Shown here: in pieces, positions 57,401 through 64,000 of the stretch
Layout: the number at the start of each line of letters is the position of its first letter
Position numbering within the stretch: the stretch's first letter is position 1
DNA from: Rhodococcus sp. RD6.2
Lineage (GTDB): Bacteria > Actinomycetota > Actinomycetes > Mycobacteriales > Mycobacteriaceae
Assembly: GCF_001040705.1 (NCBI RefSeq)
Contig: NZ_CVQP01000007.1
Span: 642,475 to 706,474 of the forward strand
DNA length: 64,000 bases
Direction of reading: 5' to 3'
Notes under the pieces: generated by a model
What the model was told of the DNA's origin: nothing
Databases searched by the model: none
What the model saw: the letters and a program-made list of their open reading frames with translations, nothing else
Translations under genes and position numbers: made by a program

Positions 57401-60096
57401 GTGCGGCATTGTCGGATTCGCTGCGTCGCGTCCTTGCGATCGGGGAGGCGCTGCCCGCAGCCACGGCACAGGCCTTCCGCGCGGCGAACTCCGCCCGCTT
57501 GGTCAACCTGTACGGCCCGACCGAGGCGGCGGTGTCGGCGACCTCGCACGAGGCGAGCGATGCGGACACCGCGTCGGTGCCGATCGGACAGCCGGAGTGG
57601 AACACACGGGTGTACGTGCTCGACCGTCGGCTCAATGTCGTTCCGATTGGCGTCGCCGGTGAGCTGTACCTGGCGGGCGCACAGCTCGCACGGGGTTACC
57701 ACGGCCGGGCGGACCTGACGGCGGATCGGTTCGTGGCCAATCCGTTCGGTGCGCCGGGTGAGCGGATGTACCGCACCGGTGACCTGGTGAGCTGGCGTCC
57801 GGACGGGAAACTCGAGTATCTGGAGCGCAGTGACTTCCAGGTCAAGGTGCGTGGCTTCCGGATCGAGCTCGGTGAGATCGAGGCCGCGCTGGCGACCGAT
57901 CCCACCGTCGCCGCGGCAGTGGTTACCGCGTACTCCGACGAGCGAGCCGGCGACCGGCTGGTGGCGTACGTGGTGCCCGCGGCTGGTGAGCAGATCGATG
58001 CGGTCGAGCTGAAGGCTTCGGCTGCCCGGGCGCTGCCCAGTTACATGGTGCCGGCGGCGATCGTCGTGCTCGACGCGCTGCCCCTGAACATCAACGGCAA
58101 GATCGATCGGAAGGCGCTGCCGGCGCCCGAGTTCGAGGCCGCCGAGTTCCGGGAGCCGACCACGGACGCCGAGAGGTTGGTGGCGGAGGTATACGGTGAC
58201 GTTCTCGGTGTCGCTCAGGTCGGTCTCGACGACGACTTCTTCGCCCTCGGCGGCAACTCACTGATCGCCACTCAGGTCACCGCGCGGTTGGGCGCGGCTC
58301 TGGACACTCAGGTTCCGGTCCTCTGGTTGTTCGAGGCGCCGACAGTCGCCGAGCTCGCTGCGCGGGTGGCTGCGACGGCAGGGTCCGGTGGCCGTCCCCC
58401 GCTCGTCGCGGGGGATCGTCCGGACGAGTTGCCGCTGTCGTTGGCGCAGCAGCGGATGTGGTTGGTCAACCGGCTGATGCCGGATTCGGCGGCCTACAAC
58501 ATCCCGGTGGCCATCAGGCTGTCCGGTCTGCTCGACACCGCGGCCCTCGAGGCGGCGTTCGGCGACGTGCTCCGCAGGCACGAGGTGCTCCGGACGGTGT
58601 ACCCGGACGGGCTGCACGGTCCGGTGCAGGTGGTGCTGCCGTCGAGCGAGTCGACACCCGTTCTCGAGCGGGTGTCCGCCACCGAGCAGTCGTTGCCCGG
58701 GCAGGTGGTGGAGATGGTGTCGGGGAACTTCGACGTCACGGCCGACCTGCCGGTGCGGGCGCGGCTGTTCGAACTCAGCCCCACCGAACACGTGTTCGTG
58801 GTGATGGTGCATCACATCAGCGCGGACGGATTCTCGATGGGACCGCTGACCCGCGACGTCATGGTGGCCTACACGGCGCGGGTGGACGGTCAGGAGCCGG
58901 GTTGGGCGCCACTCGCGGTGCAGTACGCCGACTACGCCCTGTGGCAACGTCGGGTCTTGGGTGCGGAAGACGACCCCGAGAGCCTGCTGACACGGCAGGT
59001 CGACTACTGGCGCGGCCAGCTCGCCGGACTTCCTGAGCAGCTCGAACTGCCCACCGATCAGCGCCGACCCGCCCGCCAGTCGATGCGCGGCGCATCGTTC
59101 GACTTCGACGTCGATCCTGACGTCGCCGCCAGGCTGGCAACCCTCGCCCGTGACCACAACTCGACCGTGTTCATGGTCGTGCACAGTGTGTTCGCGGTGC
59201 TGCTCGCGAAGCTGTCGGGCTCGACGGACATCGCGATCGGCACACCGGTCGCGGGTCGCGGTGAGCAGGTCCTCGACGACCTCGTCGGCATGTTCGTCAA
59301 CACGGTGGTGCTGCGAAGTGACGTCGGGTCGGGGATGACGTTCTCCGAGCTGCTCGAGCAGACCCGGACCACCGATCTGACTGCTTTCGGCAACGCGGAT
59401 GTGCCGTTCGAGCGGGTCGTCGATGCGGTCGGCAGGCAGCGGTCCACTGCGTACTCGCCGTTGTTCCAGGTGTTGTTCGCCTTCCAGAACATGGCCACCA
59501 CGTCGCTTCAGCTTCCGGGACTCGAGGTGTCGCTGATGGACAGCGGCTTCGAGCAGGCCAAGTTCGACCTGCAGCTCACCGGTTCGGAGCAGTTCGACGA
59601 TCGCGGCCGGCTGGTCGGGCTCGGCCTGCAGTTCCTGTACGCGACCGATCTGTTCCTCCCGGAGACGGTCCGTCTGTTCGCCGGTCGGTTCACCCGGATC
59701 CTGGAGGCAGTGACGGAGGACCCCGACGTCATGCTGCGGAGCATCGACATCCTCACCGACGAGGAACGCTCCCGACTCGCACCGCAGCCGGCGCAGACCG
59801 TGCAGGATCTGCCGGACTTGTTGGCCGCGGCAGCGGGGGTCGCTCCGGACGAGATCGCTCTCAGCCACGACGGAAAAGAGGTCACCTACGGTCAGCTCGG
59901 AACGAAGCTGGCGGCCGTCACGAAGACCATGGGAGCGACGCTCAAACCCGAGGCGATCGTCACGGTGACGTTGTCGGGTCTGTTGCCGGGCATCCTGCCG
60001 AAGCTCGGTCCCGAGGGCCTCGCCACGGTGCTCGAGTCACTGATCGGTTCGTCTCGGTCAATTGTTCGGAAAGCGCAGTTCGACAGCGCGTCGTGA
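42406..60096 (+). CDS. giant NRPS: five C-A-PCP modules, a sixth C domain and a C-terminal A-domain stub
   Basis: A 5896-residue nonribosomal peptide synthetase. Condensation domains have intact HHxxxDG near residues 171, 1227, 2281, 3344, 4407 and 5469. Adenylation domains start near 492, 1561, 2618, 3682 and 4744; the FDxS motifs that begin the specificity pocket have their Asp near 689, 1762, 2815, 3880 and 4941. Carrier serines are near 1034 (GGDS), then 2097, 3159, 4223 and 5285 (all GGNS). No epimerisation, methylation or thioesterase domain is seen. Pocket residues by eye, from Asp235: A1 DVWHFSLVE (serine-like), A2 DIHMGGAVV, A3 DVWSFALVH, A4 DVWDFILVS, A5 DLWHLILVS. A2-A5 are unassigned. 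The first C domain has no preceding carrier and resembles EntF/DhbF starter domains. After C6 the protein ends in a ~95-residue fragment like an A-domain N-terminus. TTG 42451 (with CAGGGG) and ATG 42520 are alternative starts. Confidence 0.95.
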   Translation: MAVGTREVFRNQGYQLTAIEGFDSTDFDSTIQADGVEAMDVFPLSHAQLGIWYAQHVDPEVPFNIGQYIDLHGPVNTAVLEQACIIASQEIETGYLRLVEIDGVPQQVVDRTIIDHVQVLDLREESDPFAAAMAWMRADLAAPVDLVADRLIKGATLRIEDSRYLWYARVHHIALDGYGAMTYMKRVAEVYTALLEDQAVRPGKVWTLRNLYESEVAYRESTRFATDREYWMEQIDGVEEATSFAGRSAAPAINGGIVSGALSLDEESALDHAATRLGSSPSGMLLAAFAAYLAQATGREDVVLSLPVTARTTAIMRNSGGMLSNIVPLRIRVAADTVVSGLLGQVQAAVTGALRHQRYRHEDIRRDASTANTQRDLLGPLVNIMLFHDEVAFGTVVGELHILSTGVVEDLAVNFYQSVAGTRTHIDFETNPNLYTESEALEHHSRFLAFLGKFLAADADTAVWALPLATDAERELVVDTWNETTREVPEGTLVSLFEEQVGRTPDAVAVSFEGESLTYGEFASRVNSLARYLISIGVGPESLVAVAMRRSLEMMVGIYAVQAAGGAYVPVDPDQPVERMAHILDSAAPVCVLSTARDGFEVPGQTSVLCVDGLDLSGYADSPVSDAERLGALRAENAAYVIFTSGSTGRPKGVAVSHRSVVNRLVWAQAEYGFTPSDVVLQKTPVTFDVSVWELFAPLQVGARLVVAEPDGHRDPQYLARVIAEESVTSVHFVPSMLSVFVTEPSAASCTAVTRVFCSGEGLPVSTAEALHRLWPSARLHNLYGPTEAAVEVTFHEVTEADVTSVPMGAPVWNTQTFVLDARMRPVPVGVAGELYLSGVQLARGYHGRPDLTADRFVANPFRSGERMYRTGDLVVWTSAGELEYLGRTDFQVKLRGQRIELGEIETALIADARVAQAAAMVRSDAGAGDHLVAYVVPAARQVVQGEALRSALGSVLPVYMVPSTIVVLEAFPLNASGKLDRRALPVPVITPGIAEYRSPRTLSEEMVAGIFADVLGLERVSADASFFDLGGDSLIANQVVSRIGAAFGIRLGVRALFEAPTVFGLAARVDSQAGTHESALELVAGPRPKFVPLSLAQQRMWFLNQFDPAAATYNMPFVVRMSGQVDTGALTAALTDVLERHEALRTVFPDSPSGAHQVVVPVEEVARLGQVERVTDEELVVRLADFARGGFDVTTEVPIRIRMFELIDSGGESLEPGEVAVGIVVHHIAADGVSLSVLARDVVAAYTARHQGAAPAWPPLVVQYADYALWQRERLGTDGDRDSLSSRQIEFWRTELAGLPDQLDLPTDRPRPMVQSFSGGRLRFAIPAQTYQSLVGFARTQGVTPFMVTHAALTVLLSRLSGTSDIAVGTVVAGRGEQALDDLIGMFVNTLVLRTRVDGGSSFVDLVTQVRDHDLAAFGHADVPFEQLVQALKPARSTARHPLFQVGLSFENMERAEVELPGLVVTADEVHVDLSKFDLQLTVADRPRGAAVTEDVAAEFVYACDLFDESTVAGFATRFLRILEAVLSAPGLPVGDVDILDADERADLVRVGPPGPKPQTLVDLLTAAAVERPSSVALTSLGVEVTYRELDERSSRLARLLIESGAGPETAVAVAIPRSIESVVAVWAVAKTGAAFVPVDPNYPADRVVHMVSDCGAVTGVTVARFAAELPGGLRWLALDDAGLAARCDEMSAAPLTDADRIRPLRLENPAYIIYTSGSTGLPKGVVVTHAGLANFAAYQRAAFPSGVDPRTLHVGSPSFDISVHEMLLAATLVATMVIAPPTVFGGAELAELVRRERVTHLMMTPVALASVDPTDLPDLRVVGVGGEACPPELVARWAGGRVFVNAYGPTESTVVSTSTGPLVPGQVVTVGSPVCGTRAMVLDSRLELVPVGVTAELYLAGPGLARGYRGRNGLTADRFVADPFGSGGSRMYRTGDLVRWTSGGDLEYVGRSDFQVKVRGYRIELGEIESALIAHDDVDFAITLGHTNANGTTALVSYVVPASGRSIDTTELAAFIGQSVPAYMVPTAIMVIDEIPRTPVGKLDRKALPEPVFESRPYRAPSTPVEETVADVFADVLGVDLVGLDDDFFELGGNSLIATQVVARIGAALDTTVPVRVLFEASTVAALAAAVESIAGTGARPALVAQARPDRIPLSLAQQRMWFLNRFDPESVVYNLPLALAMSGELDVVALEQAVADVIGRHEALRTVYPDTGGEICQVVLPAVEAAPALSPEPVPTTELYSVLAEFFSVGFDVSTEIPLRVRLLETADGEFVLAMVVHHIAADGFSVGPLVRDVMTAYVSRSSGVEPAWAPLQVQYADYALWQREVLGSEDDEESVIAAQLRYWSTQLEGLPDQLDLPWDRPRPVAASYRGATHAFAIDADLHRALDELARAQGATLFMVVHAALSVLLARLSGAGDIAVGAPVAGRGEAALDDLVGMFVNTLVLRTQVDPTHSFVELLAQVRDVDLGAFVHADAPFERVVEILDPQRSQARHPLFQVMLSLQNQARSELQLPGLDVRALDYDERVSKFDLHLDLTEKAGDDGALEGLHADLIYATDLFDATTVDTFADRFVRVLRAVVADGSAAIGDLPLLADAELELVVDTWNETALALPEGTLVSLFEAQVGRTPDAVAMRFEGVSLTYGEFASRVNRLARYLISVGVGPESLVAVAMRRSLEMMVGIYAVQAAGGAYVPVDPDQPSDRVGHILDSADPVCVLTTARDGFSVAGDRSVLCVDELDLSGLSDAPVSDVDRLGRLRSESPAYVIFTSGSTGRPKGVAVSHGAIVNQVEWMAVRYGFGESDVVLLKTPFTFDVSVWELFVPLVTGGSVHIAEPDGHRDPEYLAGVIAGCGITATSFVPSMLSVFLDVQAANGVSSGALRHVFAAGEALPAETAVRFAAVFSAQLHNLYGPTEAAVHSTHRRVDGSESVSVPMGVPVSNTRVFVLDARLHPVPVGVAGELYLSGVQLARGYHGRVDLTADRFVADPFGDGERMYRTGDLVRWTASGELEYIGRTDFQVKLRGQRIELGEVEAALLAHPNVSQAVAVVHEDAGSGQRLVAYVVSAGDEQADARVLGGALRSTLPSYMVPAAFVVLDAFPLNASGKLDRKALPEPVFEVREFRAPSSPIEAIVAGVFEQVLGVERVGADDDFFELGGNSLIATQVVARLGAVLGTKIAVRMLFDAPSVAALALAVDGIADRGAGATPLVAGPRPERIPLSTAQTRMWFLNRFDTASGVNNVPFAVRLSGAVDVAALQAAVRDLLERHEVLRTVYPASDEGPTQVIVAVDQVLPDLTPLVVSEADLFARVAESALAGFDVTEAVPVRAQLFQTAETEFVFVVVIHHIAADGFSIGPLIRDVMTAYVSRSAGVAPGWAPLPVQYADYTLWQREVLGSEEDPDSLVSAQLDYWQQALAGLPEQLDLPSDRPRPAVASNRGATYSFSVDAGLHRGLDALARRQGASLFMVVHAALSVLLARLSSTGDIAVGAPVAGRGDAALDDLVGMFVNTLVLRMQVDSSSSFVDVLAQAREVDLGAFAHADAPFERLVEVLAPARSQARHPLFQVALFFQNLGRTELELPGLRVAPLDVDARMAKFDLQVTVTESATDESGALTGMSVDLIYATDLFDEDSIADFGRRLVRILSAVTADPGIAVGDVDLFDGPERVRVLGQWNDSAHVLPADELLLDEFRAQVTANPAATAVVFEGASLTYGEFASRVNRLARALIASGVGPESLVALAVRRSFDLVVGMYAVLEAGGAYVPIDPDHPSERIGHVLDTADPVCVLTTVRDGFEVPGERAVLFLDAVDLTVHSDAPVTDAERVSALRPEHPAYVIFTSGSTGKPKGVAVPHGAIVNQVRWMENEYSFSAEDVYLQKTATTFDVSLWGYFLPLRTGATLVVATHDGHRDPVYVADTIAAHGVTLTDFVPSMLTVFAEYAPASSLVSLRDVFVIGEALPAETVRAFGAVSSARVQNLYGPTEAAVSITYADVTDVAAGGAVSIGRPQWNSQMYVLDSRLHAVPVGVPGELYLAGAQLARGYYQRVDLTSDRFVANPFSVSGERMYRTGDLVTWSPSGELNYIGRTDFQVKFRGQRIELGDIETALLADGSVSQAVVLVVPTATGDQLVGYVVPAAGAEVAVATVRAGLGDRLPSYMIPSALVVLDEFPLNSSGKLDRKALPDPIFEAREFRAPSSPVERVVAAAFGEVLGVEQVGLDDDFFELGGNSLVATQLAARLGAALDMRVPVRDLFEASTVVGLAARLGAEAGSGGRAPLVAGPRPERVPLSLAQQRMWFLNRFDTSSAAYNIPLAIRLTGELDTDALTAALADVVARHESLRTHYPETADGPVQVIAAPGDAIPTLHRVRVDADHLHERLFELATTKFDVTAEIPLRITLFEVGSNEYVLAAVVHHVSADGSSMTPFVGDVMTAYASRLGGNPPAWSPLPVQYADYAIWQRQVLGDEEEPSSVAGQQIDFWQRTLAGIPDQLDLPSDRPRPAVRDNRGGRVAFEIDGRLHRELAEFARGAGATVFMATHTALAVLLARLSGTDDITVGTPIAGRGDAAMDGLIGMFVNTLVLRTAVDGAQSFTELLASVKDADLAAFGHSDVPFERLVEVLNPTRSTARHPLFQVGFSFQNLAKTSLELPGLAVSALDIDNGITQFDLQLFLVERFDADGAPDGVEAMFHFATDLFDQRTVERFAERFVRIVEASVSNPDVAVGDIDLLDDAEHGRLVTEWNQTRIAVADDTLAGLFRAQASATPDAPALWFEGTELSYREFDARVNRAARALVDRGVGPESLVALAMRRSIDLVVGMYAVVQAGGAYVPIDPDQPAERTGHILDTAAPVCVVSTSRDGFDGAGDRSVLLLDSDDLTGFATDPVQDFERVRPLRPENPAYVIFTSGSTGKPKGVAVSHAAIVNQLLWKTAAFGLDGSDSVLLKTAATFDLSVWEFWSPLVSGGRMVIAKPGGQQDPDYLLDLLRSQRVTTLHAVPSTVAMLSAAASGAALSDSLRRVLAIGEALPAATAQAFRAANSARLVNLYGPTEAAVSATSHEASDADTASVPIGQPEWNTRVYVLDRRLNVVPIGVAGELYLAGAQLARGYHGRADLTADRFVANPFGAPGERMYRTGDLVSWRPDGKLEYLERSDFQVKVRGFRIELGEIEAALATDPTVAAAVVTAYSDERAGDRLVAYVVPAAGEQIDAVELKASAARALPSYMVPAAIVVLDALPLNINGKIDRKALPAPEFEAAEFREPTTDAERLVAEVYGDVLGVAQVGLDDDFFALGGNSLIATQVTARLGAALDTQVPVLWLFEAPTVAELAARVAATAGSGGRPPLVAGDRPDELPLSLAQQRMWLVNRLMPDSAAYNIPVAIRLSGLLDTAALEAAFGDVLRRHEVLRTVYPDGLHGPVQVVLPSSESTPVLERVSATEQSLPGQVVEMVSGNFDVTADLPVRARLFELSPTEHVFVVMVHHISADGFSMGPLTRDVMVAYTARVDGQEPGWAPLAVQYADYALWQRRVLGAEDDPESLLTRQVDYWRGQLAGLPEQLELPTDQRRPARQSMRGASFDFDVDPDVAARLATLARDHNSTVFMVVHSVFAVLLAKLSGSTDIAIGTPVAGRGEQVLDDLVGMFVNTVVLRSDVGSGMTFSELLEQTRTTDLTAFGNADVPFERVVDAVGRQRSTAYSPLFQVLFAFQNMATTSLQLPGLEVSLMDSGFEQAKFDLQLTGSEQFDDRGRLVGLGLQFLYATDLFLPETVRLFAGRFTRILEAVTEDPDVMLRSIDILTDEERSRLAPQPAQTVQDLPDLLAAAAGVAPDEIALSHDGKEVTYGQLGTKLAAVTKTMGATLKPEAIVTVTLSGLLPGILPKLGPEGLATVLESLIGSSRSIVRKAQFDSAS
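50341..50534 (+). repeat. A3-domain segment identical to 63807-64000
   Basis: This 194-nt stretch in the third A domain (between the LTYGEF motif and the start of the A3 core) is identical base for base to the last 194 nt of the window in the second NRPS gene. Identity breaks just upstream, where the codons differ. The copy extends to the window edge, so its full length is unknown. Confidence 0.9.
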
Positions 60097-60200
60097 CCCT
60101 ATAGTTCACCGGACGGAGCCGGGGACCCCGGAGTCGTCGGCATGCGCTTCGTCGATGTCGTGTGCCGGTTAGCAGTGGTTTTACGGGAGGTTTTGGCTAG

Positions 60201-63200
60201 ATGTCGGGTGTTGAGCCGCGAGGGCACTTTCTTTCGATCGAAGACTTGCCGCGGTTGATCGCAGAAGCTGTTAGGACCGATCCCGATCGCCTCGCGATCG
60301 CTCACGGCGACACCGACGTCAGCTACGGCGCGTTGCATGCGGAGTTGGAAAGCCTGGACGCGGCGATGGGCGGCGCACTCGGACCCGATGCCCTGATCCC
60401 GGTGGTGCTCTCGACCCTGCTGCCCGGACTCGACGAAGCCGAGGACAACGGACTTGCGGCCGTGCTCGACGGCTTGTTCGCGGATGTGGTCGAGGCCGTC
60501 GGCATCGTCGCGACGGCACCCCGGACGCTCGCATCGCTGTTCGACGAACAGGTCGCGCGGACCCCAGCGGCGGTCGCTCTCGAATTCGAGGGCGCCGAGA
60601 TGACCTACGAGGAGTTCAACTCACGCGCGAATGCCCTGGCCCGCAAGTTGATCGAGTCCGGCGTCGGCCCCGAGTCGATGGTCGGGTTGGCGATCCGTCG
60701 CTCCTTCGACCTCATGATCGGCATGTACGCCATCGTGAAGGCGGGTGGCGCCTACGTGCCGCTCGACCCCGACCATCCGGCGGACCGTATCGCGTACGTT
60801 CTCGAGGTGGCGCAGCCGGCGGCGGTGCTCACCACCGCCCGCGACGCTGTGCCGTTGCCCGCGAGCGCAACGGTGTACGAGATCGACACCCTCGATGTGA
60901 GCGGCTACTCAGGTGCCACGGTCACGGACACGGACCGCATCGTGGCGCTGTCGGCCGACAACGCGGCCTATGCGATCTTCACCTCCGGGTCGACCGGGCG
61001 CCCGAAGGGAGTTGCGGTCAGTCATCGCTCTGTCGTGAGCAACATGCTGTGGCGTACCGCCCAGTACCGCATCACCGGCGACGATGTCTTCCTGCAGAAG
61101 ACACCGTTCACCTTCGACGTCTCGTTGTGGGAGGTGTTCTGGCCGCTGGCGGCGGGTGCGAAGCTGGTCATCTCGACGCACGACGGCCACCGCGACCCGG
61201 CCTATCTCGCGCGGACGATGGTCGACCGTGGCGTCACCGTCGCCCAGTTCGTCCCGTCGATGTTGTCGATGTTCCTCGCCGACCCCGCGGCTCGCGGGGT
61301 CGGGACGTTGCGGCTGGTCTTCTCCTCGGGTGAGGCGTTGCCACCCGAGACCGCGGCGCGCTTCCGTGGCATCTTCGATGTGCCGCTGCACAACATGTAC
61401 GGTCCCACCGAGGCCGCAGTCGACGTCACCCGCCACGAGACGAGCGAGGCTGACGGGGCGACGATGCCCATCGGTTACGCCATCGCGGAGACCGAGGTGC
61501 TGGTCCTCGACGACGGGCTGCGTCCGGTGCCGGCCGGGGTTCCCGGTGAGCTGTACCTTGCAGGCGTCCAGCTCGCCCGCGGTTACGTCCGCCGGCCCGA
61601 ACTCACCGCGGATCGATTCGTCGCGAACCCGTATGGTGCCCGTGGCGCACGTATGTACCGCACCGGAGACCTCGTCCGGTGGAACCCGGCCGGCGCCTTG
61701 GATTACCTGGGACGCATCGACTTCCAGGTCAAGCTGCGTGGTCTGCGTATCGAGCTCGGTGAGATCGAGTCGGCCCTCCTGGCAAGCAGCGAGGTCGCGC
61801 AGTCGGTTGTGGTCGTGCACAACGACCCTACCGTCGGTGACCGCCTCGTCGCCTACCTGATCGCCGAACCGGGCTCCTCGCCCGACCACCGTCAGCTCAG
61901 TGCCGACCTCAAGCAGCGACTTCCCGACTACATGGTGCCGTCACTGTTCGTCGTCCTCGACGCCTTTCCCATCAACGCGAGCGGCAAGCTCGACCGGAAA
62001 GCGCTACCGGCGCCGGATTTCTCGTCTCTCGCACGTGAGTACCGCGCTCCGAGCACACCCACCGAGGAGCTGCTGGCAGAGCTGTTCGCCGAGATGCTCG
62101 GACTCGAACGGGTCGGTGTCGACGACGACTTCTTCGAACTCGGTGGCAACTCGTTGGTCGCCACCCAGGTGGCGGCACGGTTGGGTGCAGCACTCGACAC
62201 GGTGATTCCCGTCGTCACGGTGTTCGAGGCCTCGACGGCCGCCGGACTGGCCGCCGTAGCCGACGAGCTCTCCGGCCGAGGGGCACGAGCTGCGCTGGTG
62301 GCGGGTGAGCGGCCGGAGCGGCTGCCGCTGTCGTTGGCGCAGCAGCGGATGTGGTTCCTCAACCGGTTCGATCCCGAATCCGCCCTCTACAACATTCCGG
62401 CAGCACTCCGGCTGACCGGTGAACTGGACCTCGACGCGCTTCGCGCGGCGGTCGTCGACCTTTTCGAGCGCCACGAGTCGCTGCGGACGGTCTACCCGGA
62501 GATCGACGGTGAGCCGTCTCAGGTGATCGTGCCGACCGGCGAGGCGGTACCGGATCTGACCCCGGTCACGGTCGACGCAGCCGAGATCCTCGGGGCTGCC
62601 ACGACCCTGATGGCGAATGGGTTCGACGTCACAACCGAGGTTCCGCTGCGTGCGCACCTCTTCTCGGTGCGTGGGACGGCCGAGCCGGAGTTCGTGCTGG
62701 TGATGGTGGCACATCACATCAGCTCGGACGGCTGGTCGATGGCGCCGCTCACCCGTGACCTGATGCTCGCCTACGTCGCCCGCAGCACGGGGCAGACACC
62801 GGGGTGGGCGCCGCTCCCGGTGCAGTACGCCGACTTCGCGCTGTGGCAGCGGGAGGTGTTGGGCTCGGAGTCCGACCCGGACTCCGTCATGGCCGGCCAG
62901 CTCGATTTCTGGCGCGGGGCACTGGCCGATCTGCCTGATCGACTGGATCTTCCCGCGGACCGGGTACGTCCGGTCGTCGCATCGAATCGTGGCGCTGCGC
63001 ATGTGTTCGAGATCGACGCACAGCTCCATGCTGCGCTGAACGAGCTTGCCAGGCAGGAGAACACGACGCTCTTCATGGTCGTGCACGCGGCCCTCGCCGT
63101 GCTCTTGGCGCGACTGTCGGGGACATCCGACATCGCGGTCGGTGCGCCGGTGGCCGGTCGTGGTGAGGCGGCACTGGACGATCTGGTGGGTATGTTCGTG

Positions 63201-64000
63201 AACACTCTGGTGTTGCGGACGCAGGTCGACCCGGCGAGTGCGTTCACCGAGCTTCTGGGACAGACGCGGGCGGCGGATCTGGCGGCGTTCTCGCATGCGG
63301 ATGTGCCGTTCGAGCGACTGGTGGAGGTGTTGTCGCCGACCCGGTCGCAGGCACGACACCCGCTGTTCCAGGTGGCGTTGTCGTTCCAGAACGTCGAGGT
63401 ACCCGTTGTCGAACTGCCAGGTTTGCGGGTGGCCGGACTCGAGGTCGATGCGCGGGTCGCGAAGTTCGATCTGCAGGTGACGATGTCGGAGTCTGTCGAC
63501 GAGGCCGGCGAATCGTCCGGCATGACCGCCGAGATCACGTATGCAACAGACTTGTTCGACCCCGCCACGGTCGAGGGGTTCGCGGAACGGTTCGTTCGGA
63601 TCCTGCGCGCAGTGGCCAGTGTCCCGTCGGCGGTCGTCGGTGACATCGAACTGCTCGGTGCGGTCGAGCGTGAGGCGATCCTCGAGCAGTGGAACACCGC
63701 CGATCTGCCGGTTTCGGACGCGACCTTGGTGGCGTTGTTCGAGCAGCAGGTGGCCGCGTCTCCGGACGCGGTTGCATTGGTGTTCGAGGGCGAGTCACTG
63801 TCGTATGGCGAGTTCGCTTCTCGGGTGAATCGTCTTGCGCGGTACCTGATTTCGGTGGGTGTTGGTCCGGAGTCGCTGGTGGCGGTCGCGATGCGGCGGT
63901 CGCTGGAGATGATGGTCGGGATCTACGCGGTGCAGGCGGCCGGTGGTGCGTATGTGCCGGTGGATCCGGATCAGCCTTCGGATCGGGTGGGGCACATCCT
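60201..64000 (+). CDS. second NRPS (open at window end): N-terminal A-domain stub, A-PCP-C-A
   Basis: The frame stays open from ATG 60201 to the window edge (1266 residues visible), starting 104 bp after the first NRPS and preceded by GGGAGG. Residues about 14-100 form a stub homologous to the C-terminal end of the first NRPS (shared EDLP-type start, YG, MG and LS-LLPG). A6 begins near residue 109, FDVS near 306 with pocket residues DVWQFSMVD (serine-like but with Gln278), the carrier serine near 651 (GGNS), C7 with HHISSDG near 838, and A7 from about 1175. A6 receives its C domain from the first protein, so module 6 is split. A7 is cut by the window edge, and its first part matches A3. Confidence 0.93.
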   Translation, partial: MSGVEPRGHFLSIEDLPRLIAEAVRTDPDRLAIAHGDTDVSYGALHAELESLDAAMGGALGPDALIPVVLSTLLPGLDEAEDNGLAAVLDGLFADVVEAVGIVATAPRTLASLFDEQVARTPAAVALEFEGAEMTYEEFNSRANALARKLIESGVGPESMVGLAIRRSFDLMIGMYAIVKAGGAYVPLDPDHPADRIAYVLEVAQPAAVLTTARDAVPLPASATVYEIDTLDVSGYSGATVTDTDRIVALSADNAAYAIFTSGSTGRPKGVAVSHRSVVSNMLWRTAQYRITGDDVFLQKTPFTFDVSLWEVFWPLAAGAKLVISTHDGHRDPAYLARTMVDRGVTVAQFVPSMLSMFLADPAARGVGTLRLVFSSGEALPPETAARFRGIFDVPLHNMYGPTEAAVDVTRHETSEADGATMPIGYAIAETEVLVLDDGLRPVPAGVPGELYLAGVQLARGYVRRPELTADRFVANPYGARGARMYRTGDLVRWNPAGALDYLGRIDFQVKLRGLRIELGEIESALLASSEVAQSVVVVHNDPTVGDRLVAYLIAEPGSSPDHRQLSADLKQRLPDYMVPSLFVVLDAFPINASGKLDRKALPAPDFSSLAREYRAPSTPTEELLAELFAEMLGLERVGVDDDFFELGGNSLVATQVAARLGAALDTVIPVVTVFEASTAAGLAAVADELSGRGARAALVAGERPERLPLSLAQQRMWFLNRFDPESALYNIPAALRLTGELDLDALRAAVVDLFERHESLRTVYPEIDGEPSQVIVPTGEAVPDLTPVTVDAAEILGAATTLMANGFDVTTEVPLRAHLFSVRGTAEPEFVLVMVAHHISSDGWSMAPLTRDLMLAYVARSTGQTPGWAPLPVQYADFALWQREVLGSESDPDSVMAGQLDFWRGALADLPDRLDLPADRVRPVVASNRGAAHVFEIDAQLHAALNELARQENTTLFMVVHAALAVLLARLSGTSDIAVGAPVAGRGEAALDDLVGMFVNTLVLRTQVDPASAFTELLGQTRAADLAAFSHADVPFERLVEVLSPTRSQARHPLFQVALSFQNVEVPVVELPGLRVAGLEVDARVAKFDLQVTMSESVDEAGESSGMTAEITYATDLFDPATVEGFAERFVRILRAVASVPSAVVGDIELLGAVEREAILEQWNTADLPVSDATLVALFEQQVAASPDAVALVFEGESLSYGEFASRVNRLARYLISVGVGPESLVAVAMRRSLEMMVGIYAVQAAGGAYVPVDPDQPSDRVGHI
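63807..64000 (+). repeat. A7-domain segment identical to 50341-50534
   Basis: The final 194 nt of the window, the beginning of the seventh A domain, are identical to the same region of A3 in the upstream NRPS gene. The corresponding part of A1 (43961 onward) is similar but not identical, so this reflects recent copying rather than general conservation. Confidence 0.9.

Noticed and set aside
1..64000. Insertion sequences, phage genes, integron or CRISPR structures
   Set aside because: No transposase, integrase or spaced direct-repeat array was recognised; the only dispersed repeats are the nested palindromes and the NRPS internal copies.

Overview
The window is GC-rich throughout, with dense coding, many GTG and TTG starts and ATGA/GTGA operon overlaps. 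Its gene families point to a mycolic-acid actinobacterium, most likely Rhodococcus or a close relative such as Nocardia or Gordonia. Supporting families are a nicotinoprotein (NDMA-dependent) alcohol dehydrogenase, an AccA1/AccD1-FadE19-MaoC-CitE cluster, many TetR regulators and acyl-CoA enzymes, and giant NRPS genes. I see no rRNA, tRNA, CRISPR array, transposase or phage genes. The genus call is inference from family content.

Positions 1-9.2 kb are an alcohol/aldehyde/acid utilisation region. It holds the 3' end of an MHS-type MFS symporter, an acyl-CoA synthetase, an AcoR-like Fis-type regulator, a divergent ABC-2 export operon with its own XRE regulator, then an aldehyde dehydrogenase and a zinc nicotinoprotein alcohol dehydrogenase ending in a strong hairpin. 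Positions 9.3-11.9 kb carry small membrane proteins (GlsB/YeaQ, YoaK, YnfA), a mycothiol-dependent maleylpyruvate-isomerase-like protein and a 5'-truncated TetR pseudogene.

Positions 11.9-20.7 kb are a branched-chain acyl-CoA (leucine-type) catabolic operon. A divergent TetR repressor faces carboxyltransferase, biotin carboxylase/BCCP, acyl-CoA dehydrogenase, MaoC hydratase, CitE-like lyase and acetoacetyl-CoA synthetase, with overlapping or very short junctions. Positions 20.9-33.9 kb hold two paralogous branched-chain-amino-acid-type ABC operons. Each has a lipoprotein binding protein, a three-way LivH-LivM-LivG fusion and LivF. An alpha/beta hydrolase, a MarR regulator, a GNAT enzyme, a possible 43-residue protein and two copies of a nested palindromic repeat separate them. 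A GntR/FadR regulator follows the second operon.

Positions 34-41.8 kb hold a proline-rich lipoprotein, a DHA2-type MFS exporter divergent from an SDR across a 31-bp palindrome, and an unusual XRE-TetR fusion regulator. The regulator is divergent from a three-gene operon (acyl-CoA dehydrogenase, APH-fold kinase, SDR) that resembles the ACAD10/11 or Lva route for 4-hydroxyacyl-CoAs.

Positions 42.4-64 kb are the start of a large NRPS locus. The first protein (5896 residues) has five complete C-A-PCP modules, a sixth C domain and then a ~95-residue stub of an A-domain N-terminus. The second protein, open at the window edge, begins with a homologous stub followed by A-PCP-C-A. Module 6 is therefore split between C and A, with matching caps on both proteins. 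The third and seventh A domains share at least 194 identical nucleotides. The product is unknown. Module 1 reads as serine-activating, and a free-standing first C domain suggests an acyl or aryl starter.
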